A DNA stretch of 64,000 nucleotides from the NCBI RefSeq assembly GCF_000350225.1, contig NW_005178504.1, forward strand, positions 312,746-376,745. Direction: 5' to 3'. Below are positions 11,101 through 19,444 of the stretch, one piece after another (within the stretch, counting starts at the first letter, position 1; each line of letters starts with the position of its first letter). The DNA is from Chondrus crispus (taxonomy: Eukaryota; Rhodophyta; Florideophyceae; Gigartinales; Gigartinaceae). Both the position numbers and the translations under genes were made by a program. A model generated the notes under the pieces. The model worked only from the letters and a program-made list of their open reading frames with translations, was not told the DNA's origin and did no database searches.

Positions 11101-12306
11101 GCAAAACCACGCTTGTACTTTCACTAACACCCTTTCAAACTCGCTCTGCTCTCGCATTTCCGCAGCCGTCTGCTTGCCACCGGACGCTTCCACAATCAGA
11201 CACAGTTCCTCAATCACCCGTCCCACGTTTCCATCTTTCCCCAACGACATGAAGTACACTCCTCCCGAAAACTCCGTCTTAATCTCACCGTCGTGTGCGA
11301 TCGCTCGTAGGGCACATGTCTTCCCGACTCCGCCCTGTCCTACTGCTGTCGCACCTACTTGCTCGTTCCTATCTCTCCGTAGCACAGCCGCTTTTAGAAG
11401 CGACTCACACGTGTTCGGGAATCCATCGTTCCCCTTAGAATCAAGCTTCACATATATCGACGCAGGATTACATTCGGTTCTTATTACCGCCTTGAACACA
11501 TCACCCCTTCCTCCCCTGATCGACTCGACGGCCGCGCTTACTTGTTGAACACCATCGTGAAGGTGCTCCGCTTCTTGCTCGACTGCCGCGCGAGTATCGA
11601 TGCTCGTGCTGGGTCGTAGAATACGATCGTGAAGGCGGTCGTCTTCTTGCTCCTCACTTTTCTTTTTCACCCACAGAAACACTCGCTCCACAAGATGTGC
11701 CCTTGCAAGAGGGCCGAATTCATCTCCCGGCAGGTTTGTTGCCCTGTCGTGATTTTCAATCCCAGTGATACCTGCCAGCTCTTGTAGCTCTCTCTTCACC
11801 GTATCCGTGCTCGCTTCGCGCTGTCGTTCCACGCTAAAAAACTTCTCAACTTCAAAAATATTATTTCCTTCATCATCCCGGTACCGATCGGGCTCCAACT
11901 CGGGCTCCAACTCTCTGCATTCCCGAATACTTAATCTGTAAAACACCGGAATCAATATCGGTGGTCGCATCCCACTCCGTCGGCGTAGGAAGCAACGCAG
12001 TTCCCTCATCGTCCACTTTCGAGCCGCAAACTCGGGAGAAAGTATGAAAACACCGACCTTCGCAGACTCCATAGCCTTCGTCATTTCATCCCCTCCGCAG
12101 TCTCCGGGCTCCATCGAGGTTTTGTCGAGGAAGCAATTTAAACCTTGAGCTTGCAATTTCTCGGAAAGAGGACGTGCGATGTGTAGCTTGTCCGGGCCAG
12201 CATGGCTTATGAACACATCGGGAGACTGTATCTTTCGCCGTTTTCTACTTGGTCCCGCCTCTTGCTGGAAGCTTTCCTGCATTTTTTTGTGAATAGCTAA
12301 AGACAA
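8179..12306 (-). CDS. TIR-NB-ARC-WD40 receptor-like protein (copy A), 1375 aa
   Basis: An NLR-type sensor with an uninterrupted frame. A TIR domain (about 28-165) opens with DVFISHAGPDK and has EFAARKWTMREL, where Glu102 aligns with the NADase glutamate of plant TIRs. The NB-ARC (about 300-680) has P-loop GQGGVGKT at 323-330, Walker B LFIIDDVW at 407-414, STRD at 447-450, GLPLAL at 505-510 and an MHD-like VHDLTHDFA further on. A linker follows, then WD40 blades from about residue 925. One diverged blade (GYEDGTLRLWS) precedes nine full 43-residue units and a cut tenth. The protein ends SGLFVLSECVRS, lacking the tail seen in the paralog at 51050. The start is the first Met of a conserved N-terminus. 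TIR would act by NAD+ cleavage or signalling, NB-ARC as the switch and WD40 as the ligand sensor; this is family knowledge, not shown here. Confidence 0.9.
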   Translation of the reverse strand: MSLAIHKKMQESFQQEAGPSRKRRKIQSPDVFISHAGPDKLHIARPLSEKLQAQGLNCFLDKTSMEPGDCGGDEMTKAMESAKVGVFILSPEFAARKWTMRELRCFLRRRSGMRPPILIPVFYRLSIRECRELEPELEPDRYRDDEGNNIFEVEKFFSVERQREASTDTVKRELQELAGITGIENHDRATNLPGDEFGPLARAHLVERVFLWVKKKSEEQEDDRLHDRILRPSTSIDTRAAVEQEAEHLHDGVQQVSAAVESIRGGRGDVFKAVIRTECNPASIYVKLDSKGNDGFPNTCESLLKAAVLRRDRNEQVGATAVGQGGVGKTCALRAIAHDGEIKTEFSGGVYFMSLGKDGNVGRVIEELCLIVEASGGKQTAAEMREQSEFERVLVKVQAWFCSHVCLFIIDDVWVVNDIEANILQKLSVLADTAGGSGERRSKLLYSTRDRELRQLGERIAFEPRETEGKEAVDMLVHASEANRGEVDDARCKEAVSEILEMCGGLPLALNVAGTSVRYMRERWEGEVSEAWGEYLSRMKRRNTIRGESPKDGYSSLDGTLHTSLDILESDVGRSGETFGEFSFRKIHRSLCVMKKQDRIPLSLVGDLWELDEVETEWYAKEMERVGLVELQYKKGCGGLRVHDLTHDFAVQEAQKEESVMVWYKKLADVCKQGRGLLAITESEGRESKDAREKYVFENIYRVLRQGGCAEELKNLFLKARWVKTVIQRGSVWQYEEAVKDLSSVLRNRGGSESLLRDTGEEDSVSAMELMMRAARLSVLFCGESSAGIYFQLYGRIKHKASELGSVQRILEEIKRYAPRPWVRPVSECVARADGRLVEQIVLPYARGVIQVGMDSSGEVYGCQVKESGAEVTVFRQSAEKETKMVRLQGEFETESQSPGDVEARSVTSEVTRKKRSMTRATRATFCERKGYVVVGYEDGTLRLWSTSEKKVLRSFHGHRSKVACVAMSGDGRRVVSGSEDMSVRVWDVETGAQVGEALVGHTRDMNSVAMSGDGRRVVSGSEDRSVRVWDVETGAQVGKALVGHTSSVLCVAMSGDGRRVVSGSADKRVRVWDVETGAQVGDALVGHTDWVCSVAMSGDGRRVASGSFDKSVRVWDVETGAQVGEALVGHTSDVWSVAMSGDGRRVVSGSMVDSVRVWDVERGAQVGEALVGHTSSVFCVAMSGDGKRVVSGSFDKSVRVWDVETGAQVGDALVGHTGMVNSVAISGDGRRVVSGSWDTSVRVWDVETGAQVGEALVGHTDEVDSVAISGDGRRVVSGSYDESVRVWDVETGAQVGEALVGHTGEVWSVAMSGDGRRVVSGSADMSVRVWDVETGAQVGEALVGHTGIVYCVAMSGDGRRVVSGLFVLSECVRS
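8190..9437 (-). repeat. Tandem 129-bp WD40-coding units
   Basis: About ten units with an exact 129-bp period (for example the GTGTGTCCAAC landmark at 8267 and 8396). Units are nearly identical in DNA except at two short clusters of codons. One precedes the S/C-V-A-M motif (SKVAC, RDMNS, SSVLC, DWVCS, SDVWS, SSVFC, GMVNS, DEVDS, GEVWS, GIVYC). The other follows VSG (SEDMS, SEDRS, SADKR, SFDKS, SMVDS, SFDKS, SWDTS, SYDES, SADMS). The array invites unequal crossing-over and gene conversion. Confidence 0.92.
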
Positions 12307-12987
12307 GTTGGTGAGGTGCGGAGTGTGTTAGGAGTGTGTTATGCGTGAGAACGGCAGCGGCTGTTAGAAAAACAGGGACGCGAAGGTTGAAGGCCGCGTT
12401 CAGCGCGCGGCACTCTTGTCGTTGTCGACGAAAGCGGAAACAGTGGCGACGGTCGTGTGCGTGCGTGTGGGTAGGGTGAGCTGATGTGCTTTGGCTTGTT
12501 CTTTCGTGAATGAATGTTCGTGTGATTCCAGCGAGGAAAGACGCACTAATCGTAAAGCATGAAAAGAATCATGAAACGTTGATTTACGTATTGTTGTTGT
12601 TCGGTCGAAGGGGGTTGGTGGTGTTTTCTGGGAAAGTGGGGTGTTGAGTCTCGCCGTAGAGTCCGGTGTGTCCGATCTGTCGACACTCGGCCACCTTCCA
12701 CGCTTTGATTTCCTCCCCATCTCCCTTCTAGAAGCATCCACGCATCCGGCCCGGATTTCCGAGACCGTCTGCGCGCGCTTCCCTAAAATTCATATAAAAT
12801 CTCCCACTACAGTATAACATCTCACACTACAGTACTGCAAAATGTAATTTTGCACTAAAATTCCCTCACAACTGTGTTGACGTCACACCAAACCAACAAT
12901 TGGAGGAAAGCATAACGTTTACAGTGTAAACGTGTAAACTTTACAAAGCCATGTTGAGCGCAATCTCTTGTCTGTAATTTGGATGTA
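12307..12987. promoter_or_regulatory. Upstream region of NLR copy A, conserved with 54879-55557
   Basis: It lies 5' of the minus-strand NLR gene and is nearly identical to the region upstream of copy B, so it should include the promoter and 5' UTR. A minus-strand frame (12400-12741, 113 codons, starting MDASRREMG) is also open in the paralog at 54972-55316. There a small net 3-base change keeps the frame. It could be a small gene or a 5' exon; high DNA identity makes conservation weak evidence. The TA at 12986-12987 is the empty site of the 55558-58951 transposon. Confidence 0.45.
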
Positions 12988-13290
12988 ATTTAGCAAAAGT
13001 CAACAGTCCAATGAAATGGCTCTATGACCCCCACCATCGCTCGATTGTTGGCTGATGATGATTTAGGGTACGTACCATTGTAGAATTAATGATTAATCAC
13101 TATTCTACCGACGACGGCGCAGCGGAGCGGCGCGCACCAGAGTTTGCTCTAGCTGACATAAAGTGGGGTGACCGGGTCACTGTAGACGCGACGAGACCCG
13201 AGGGAGGAGGAGACAATTCCCCGGATATCCCTGCTTGCCTTTTATTGCTCTGGTTGACATAAAATTGGGGTAACCGGGTTACTGTAAACC
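12988..13290. repeat. Intergenic sequence with repeated GTGACCGGGTCAC hairpin motif
   Basis: It matches 58954-59160 of the paralogous block. This copy has about 100 extra bases in which the TTGACATAAA-GGGGTGACCGGGTCAC motif recurs in slightly altered form (13150-13185 and 13253-13287), which looks like a small tandem duplication. No gene is seen. Confidence 0.45.
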
Positions 13291-14220
13291 CCCGATCGAG
13301 ACACCACACGTCTTCCTTCTCCCCTCATCGCAACGCAACCCACTACAGTACCGACCTATGACCGTGGAAACTTCTCAATACTTTCCTCTCCGACGTACTC
13401 CACAGCTTCAACGTCCCGTCTTCACATCCCAAAACAACGCACCCCTTGCTCTCACAGAAAGTTGCGCATGTAGCTCTCGTCACACTCGGGTTTCTGCAGT
13501 CACTTCGGAGGTTGCCCTTCTTGCTTCAAGGTCCCCTGCGCTCTGGCTCTCCGTTTCTAACTCGCCTCCTAATCGAACCGTCTTCGTCACCTTCTCAGCA
13601 CATTGCGTGAAAACTGTTACTTTTGCCCCGGACGACCTCAACTGACATCCATACACTTCACCGCTGGAATCCATGTCCACTTAAATTTCACTACTCGCAT
13701 ATGGCAGAACAATCTGCTCCACCAACCTTCCATCGGCTCGCGCTACACACTCACTCACAGGCTGCACCCACGGCCGTGGTGCGTATCTCTCGATTTCCTC
13801 CAGCATCTTTCGTACAAAACCTGAATCCCGTGCCTTGTGCTTCACTCACCCATACAGCTGAAAGTAAATCCCGGCACTGTTTTCACCACATAATCGTACA
13901 CTCAGTCGCGCAGCCCGCATCATTAAAATCATTGCATCCACTGCGTCCTCATCGACCCGTCCCCTTCCCGCCTTCCCGCTTCCTCTTTTCCTGTTCAAGT
14001 CTCTACTCAATCTCTTTGAAGCTTCTTCGTATTGCCAAACCCCGCCTCTCCTCTCTGTACTACTTTCTTCACCCATCGCGCACTCAAAAATAGTCTCTTC
14101 AGCTCGTCTACACACCCACCCTATCCCAGAACACGGTATATGTTTCTCGAAAACGTACTCCTATCCTGCGCTCTCGCCCTCTCCCAGAACATACTGGATC
14201 GATGTTCGTGGCTTGTGCAC
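13291..14220 (-). pseudogene. NLR relic: middle and pre-WD40 part
   Basis: The minus strand encodes stretches aligning with copy A from ELKNLFLKARWVKTVIQR through RAARLSV, GIYFQLYG, APRPWV and VARADGRLVEQIVLPYA to the first WD40 blade region. Several stops and frame changes occur. There is no TIR, P-loop or WD40 array. It lies upstream of copy A in the same orientation, so the locus was probably a tandem NLR pair. Its near-identical twin is at 59152-60085. Confidence 0.75.
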
Positions 14221-14758
14221 TAAATGTGCACTGAAAGGTATGTCCCTAACCCAGGTGTCATACAAGTAGCATGCGTGCGGGAGCACAGCGCGCATCAGGG
14301 TGCGATTCAAAACCAGTGCACATCACCGGGAGGCGGGGGAGGCGGGGGACCGTCAAGTTCTGCATCGTTCGTGATGCATTCAGTTTCAATGCATTCAGTT
14401 TCAATAACAGTACGGTAGGTACAAGGTCAAGCGGACTTCAATGTAGGCCACCAGGTTTGAAATGGACATGAGATTACCCGAAAACCGCAGCTATCATTCC
14501 ACTCTGAGAAATTTGTCTCTCCGTATCTCTGGGCCTTAAAAGCATACCTCTCTATCGATTTGGAGGATGGTTGAGAGTTGTGACGTGCGCAGTTGGTATC
14601 TGGACATGCTGGACAATGGACAATGTGCAATCGTGGACAAAAGCGCATCGTGTCTCGGACAAGAGCAGAAACATTGTACGGCACACTTTGTCACTCCACT
14701 GTGAAGTGCCGCACGAAAACGCCCAACCGTGGCGACCGTGTTAACTGTTGCATATAGC
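14221..14758. other. Duplicated intergenic sequence, no gene
   Basis: It matches 60086-60592 closely. It contains GGGAGGCGGGGGAGGCGGGGG (14331-14351, a G-rich run) and ends at GCATATAGCTA, where the pogo-like element has inserted. No coding region is supported. Confidence 0.5.
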
Positions 14759-14760
14759 TA

Positions 14761-17076
14761 TACCCAAACATCGCAATTAGTCTGGGCTAGACTATAAAAA
14801 GTCAAGGATATATTTTCACCCTCACACGTAATAATGCGGACTGCACTAATATGTGTACCCGCACTATATGCATCACAACCTAAGATAGAGTAGACCAGAC
14901 TAATTTTCAATGAACATATTAGTGGAGACTACACTATTTTGATAAACACGCTATTGTCCAATCATAACCAGTCCATGTTAGCATATCGACACATTTTACT
15001 CATCATCAACATCAACAACGGGAGCGCCATCGAAGTAATTTCTATACTTCTGCACTATCTCTTGCAATTTTGGAAACAGCTGGGATTCTTCCCATTGTCC
15101 GTTGATATTACAAGCAAGACCGGTGCGGATCATAGCCTTTCGGGCGTACCTCACTCCATCTGCATCACGCATCGCATTTACGTCCCTCACAACGGCTGCG
15201 GCCAAAGTCAAATAGTAATGTTTTCCCGGGTTAGGAATTTTCCCGGAAGCCGCCGCGAACCCATTTCGCATAATTACGTCCATCTTATATCTATCGCATC
15301 GTCCACGCCATGCGTCCTTTAATTTTTGGATGACAAAGGAATCCGCCGGCTGAATCAAATCTGTGGCGTTAGGCGGAAAAAAGCGTAGTTCCGTGTTACA
15401 CGCTTGCAACGCCTGCTCCAAATTTTCCGACATCCCATGCCCCCCACAATTGTCAACAAACAAAATACGTTTCCGCCCATGCGGCAAACATTTGAAAACC
15501 TTGCTCTCTGCCAAATATTGCGGAAAAACCGTCTTGTCCATCCACCCTTTCGGGCCTGAACGATACGATACCCCTTGCACATTGTCTGGGACCCCCTGTA
15601 TCGGATAACTTCTATTGGTATTCTGAAAAACCATAAATGGCGCTTCAATAACAGCATCCCTTCCACCAGAGATCCTAACCATCATCGTCATTCCCTCAGA
15701 CCCCGAAACCACGTCCGAATACTTCACTTCAGCTTCGCCACATTTTCCCAATGTCCTGTGATTATCCAAATTAATCAGAAAGTGCGTTTCGTCCGCATTA
15801 CACACGTCATTTTCGTCCATTGCTCCAGAACGAAATGCACGAGCAACCATCCCAAGGTGGTACGCCACCTCCCTCTCAATATGGGATTGTTTGGCCGGCG
15901 ATACCATGAGCTTCCCAGTTTGGGCCCTACTGACGATTTGGAAACGGTTCATGAATGCCTGTATCCAGCGGGGCGATATTAATTCAATAATTAATTTGTT
16001 CGATTTTAAATCTTTCAGATTGGCATGATACACCGCATTACGAGATTCACGGACCAGGTGAATTGCCAAATGACGGAGAAGTTTTGCGTTGAACTTCAGG
16101 CCGGACTTCCTCAGACGCTCAAACTCCTCGAGTAAGTCTGTATGCATTCCAATTACCCAACCCGCCCGTTTCCTTCCTCGACAGGCACAGGCCTTGATGT
16201 AGACACGTTTCATGCCCGCGTGCGTGACGCGCGTAATCGAAAAGGGTATTCCGCGGTTGTTTGTCCCTCTTTGGTACTTCATCAGGGCTTCCCGGGTTTT
16301 CCACAGCCTACTCGCTTTTCCATTGTTCGCTTTCTCTGATCCCCGAAAAAGTGCTGGGAAGTTGCGAACAGCTCGGGATGCCATGTGTTTGTCACCGTCT
16401 GTACGCGACGCTTCCACCATCCACGTTACGATCTTGACACGCTGTGAATGAGTAAGCACATTCTGAAGTGCCCGCTTCTGCGGTTTTTTGAGCTGAGGGG
16501 GTAGGGAAAGTGAATCTGATGGCGTGTCCAAGGGAGGTGTGGGGGAAGGATGCACCGTTGTACTGCTGTGGTGCGGTTCTGTCCGGGAGGGGGGCAGATG
16601 GGAGGTGTTCGATGAGGCAGTTGCCACTGCTCGCTGCAGGGAGCGCACGATGGGGGAGGCCGAGTACATTTCGGTGCGCCTCACTGAGAGATTTGGTGAA
16701 TGCATGGGGAGGAATTCCATATCTTGGTGTTAAAGCTCCTTTTATAGAGGTTTCTGGCAGCCGAACTGGACGGGAAAAACGTACTGGGTGGCTTTAAAGG
16801 CGGGGTGATGGTGTTACAATTTCCCGCGCATTGCGCTTCCCGCCTAATAATTGCAGTAGTTACCGTCGGGCGCGCATTCCGGTGCGCGAGAGTCTGTTTG
16901 CTCTATGCCTTTCCTGTCTTTTTGGCGCATCCAGACTAATATGTGTGTAATATCAAATAGTATAGTCCACAGTAATTTTGTTTACGAGCAAGGACAGCTC
17001 GCAGAAGTTAGTATGGTCTACGCTAATATGTGTATTCACACTAATTTTCCACCCAGACTAATTGCGATGTTTGGTG
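14761..17076 (-). mobile_element. Pogo-like DNA transposon with intact transposase gene
   Basis: The TIRs share CAAACATCGCAATTAGTCTG, starting at about 14764 on the left and ending near 17074 on the right as its reverse complement. TA flanks at 14759-14760 and 17077-17078 are the target duplication. The paralogous block at about 60592 shows the uninterrupted site (GCATATAGCTACTGCATACG). Subterminal copies of CTAATATGTGT occur near both ends and may be transposase binding sites. The single gene is open, so the element could be autonomous. Confidence 0.9.
14996..16720 (-). CDS. Pogo-like DDE transposase, 574 aa
   Basis: An uninterrupted transposase of the DDE_1 (pogo/jerky) type. A Pro/Ser-rich N-terminus (to about 75) is followed by a basic helical region (KRALQNVLTHSQRVKIVTW) likely to contain the DNA-binding domain. 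The catalytic core shows NADETHF with Asp310, LFVDNCGGH with Asp423 and the IQPADSFV motif with Asp460. FFPPNATDLIQP is typical of the family. It should cut and paste its own element at TA sites. Length suits the family. The first Met was taken as start; an internal Met at 6 or 18 is possible. Confidence 0.88.
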   Translation of the reverse strand: MEFLPMHSPNLSVRRTEMYSASPIVRSLQRAVATASSNTSHLPPSRTEPHHSSTTVHPSPTPPLDTPSDSLSLPPQLKKPQKRALQNVLTHSQRVKIVTWMVEASRTDGDKHMASRAVRNFPALFRGSEKANNGKASRLWKTREALMKYQRGTNNRGIPFSITRVTHAGMKRVYIKACACRGRKRAGWVIGMHTDLLEEFERLRKSGLKFNAKLLRHLAIHLVRESRNAVYHANLKDLKSNKLIIELISPRWIQAFMNRFQIVSRAQTGKLMVSPAKQSHIEREVAYHLGMVARAFRSGAMDENDVCNADETHFLINLDNHRTLGKCGEAEVKYSDVVSGSEGMTMMVRISGGRDAVIEAPFMVFQNTNRSYPIQGVPDNVQGVSYRSGPKGWMDKTVFPQYLAESKVFKCLPHGRKRILFVDNCGGHGMSENLEQALQACNTELRFFPPNATDLIQPADSFVIQKLKDAWRGRCDRYKMDVIMRNGFAAASGKIPNPGKHYYLTLAAAVVRDVNAMRDADGVRYARKAMIRTGLACNINGQWEESQLFPKLQEIVQKYRNYFDGAPVVDVDDE

Positions 17077-17467
17077 TACTGCATACGCATTTCCTGATCC
17101 ATGTGGTACAGTACAGTGAACCCTCGATATCTGAATATGGATGGTTGCTTCCTTCCGCATTCAATTAAAGTGCATATTCAGTTTCCAAGGATGTTTCATA
17201 TACAGCCCAAATATGTAACAATCCCATAAGTTTTAACCAAAATATTGAGTAATGCGGATCTGCTTGGCTTGGTTTGCGCGTTCGAGGTGTGTCCATTTTC
17301 GATTGCCCAGGAAAACTGGAAATTGAACCATATTTATAATGAGTAAAGTTATCATAGCTCAGTTTTGTCTCATAGAATGCTCTTGTATGAGGCCTGTTAT
17401 GATTAAGATGTGCTTGTGGTATTCAGTTAGGCCGTATTCATGAATACCTCATATGTGACCTGCAATC

Positions 17468-17700
17468 TGTGAAGGCTCTCCAGTGCGGATCCAACAAATG
17501 CCCCAGGTGGGGGTTACTACTGTTCGAGAATGGAACTTTGATTTAATATCTTATGAGGATACCAGGCACCTCGGAGGTGCAAGACAGGTGTCCAAGAGGG
17601 ACACTCAGATGTAATGCTACCGCTACCGTAGTTATCAATAAAAGAGCTCACGAGACTCTCTTACCCAGGAGGGGGAGAGAGGGGCAGAGTTTTACTTGCA
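17468..17700 (+). repeat. Copia 5' LTR
   Basis: 233 bp, TGTGAAGG to TTGCA, identical to the 3' LTR at 28998-29230 except for one base in the CTACCGT(A/G)GTTATC segment. It has AATAAA in the 3' half, a plausible polyadenylation signal. Confidence 0.93.
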
Positions 17701-17748
17701 TGATAGCATCGCAAGAGTACCAAATAGAACTGACGAAATACGTTTATC

Positions 17749-19168
17749 ATGTCTGATGAGCGAGACCCTGTGACAAAGTTGCTCAAGCTCACGGGATCTT
17801 CAGACTTCATCCATTGGCGACGTCGTACTTATGCCTTTATCCGCAGGAACGACATCGAACTGTTAGGGTTTACTGCAGAACCCAATGAAACTTCCGCGGC
17901 CGTCCGCAAGAAATGGCTCGAGAAAATGATCAAGGCAAAGACAGCTATCATCCTCAGTCTGGGGACAGGCCCGCTAGCCCAAGTCAGCCATTTGGTCGAC
18001 AACGATGAAAATACGGCTAAAGAATTTTGGGATGCTCTGTCGAGTCTTTACACGACCTCCAACACCCAAGTCGTTATCAATCTTCAAAGTGAGCTGGACC
18101 AACTCCGCTTCAGAGAAAATGAGAATTGGGAGAAGCACGTTGAAAAGTTCAATGAAATACTTGGAAAGCTGGCTTCCCACGACGCACCTGTTACAGCTCA
18201 AGAAAAAGCATCCAAGTTGATCAAGACTCTACCTGAATCTTTTGCTCCTTTGGCAATGTTTTCAGAGGCGAGTGAAATTTCATACGATAAGCTAATCGTT
18301 GTTGTTGCAGGTGAGCTTTCTCGTCGCACCAATATCAAAGCATCATCATCGCGTGCAACTGCTACACCAAGAGCCGATCTTGCTCACATGGACTACAAGG
18401 GACATATTGGGAAGAAGAAAGCAAAGAACAACAAGTGTTTCGTATGTGGTCGCACTGGCCATTATGCGAAAGAGTGTTGGTTTCGTAAGGACAATGATAA
18501 CGGTTTTCGCGGCCGAAGTACCTATAATAGCGTTGGACGTGGTCGTTTTAACCCTCGAAGAAGTTTTCGTGGGGGATGTGGACGAGGCTTTGGACGAGGC
18601 TTAGGGCGTGGCCATCACTCTCCCCAATACCATTTGCAAGGGAACTGGGGTACTGAAAACCAACAATTCCCGAACACCAATACCCCATATGATTCCTCGC
18701 AAGGCCGGTTTGAACCAAATGCCAACGTTGCTCAGAACACCCGCATTCATGACCCGCACCCAAGCAACCGACAAGATGGCCAGCCACCGTTTGGATTCAT
18801 GGCTCAACTTAAGTTCAAGAGCTCCATCGCTCAAATTGGAAATTTAAAGAGCCCACATGCCATCATTGACAGTGGCGGGACACACAACTTTTTCCACAGC
18901 AAGAACTCTTTCACGAGTTACAAGAGCATGGATACCACTGACGTCTCCGCTGCTGCGAGAACGTCCATAATAGTTGGCCAGGGTATGGTGAAGCTACCGC
19001 TTCGCGGAGGAACGCTTGTGCCGGCTTATCACACCCCTGAGTTTACAACGAACATTCTCTCTGTCGGCCTACTCACCGAGAACTACAACGTCATATTCAC
19101 CAGCAGCACCCGTGCGCAAAACGGTATAAGCACATGCTTCATCTTGGACAAGAAAAGCGAGAAGACCA
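17749..19168 (+). mobile_element. Copia gag and protease part
   Basis: It starts ATG in MSDERDPVTKLLKLTGSSDF. A UBN2-type capsid region (LSSLYTTSNTQ) is followed by the zinc knuckle CFVCGRTGHYAKECW and an Arg/Gly-rich linker. The aspartic protease is at AIIDSGGTHNFF. A DNA transposon interrupts the coding part at 19171. This is the fossil or recent copy of a retroelement gene, not a host gene. Confidence 0.9.
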
Positions 19169-19186
19169 TATCCCTAGCATCTCTAT

Positions 19187-19258
19187 GGATCAGTATACTG
19201 ATCCTTCAGCAATTTTTGGGTTTCCCAGATTTTGGCCTATGGATCAGTATACTGATCC
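19187..19258. repeat. Left pair of 18-bp palindromes
   Basis: GGATCAGTATACTGATCC at 19187-19204 and 19241-19258, each preceded by CTAT. Likely transposase binding or hairpin sites at the element's left end. Confidence 0.9.
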
Positions 19259-19444
19259 GTAGACCCGACTTGAGGAGTGTTTTGAGCACCCCATAAGGGT
19301 CCCTTACAGTCTACTTCATAGGTCAAAGCCGGTGTCGACCGAAAGAGCTCATTACCCAGAATCATTCAAGTTTTCAAAAATCAAAAACCGCAAAGTGGAA
19401 GCAACAGGACGCCCACTTCCTTGCACAAGAGGCTTAGGACTACC

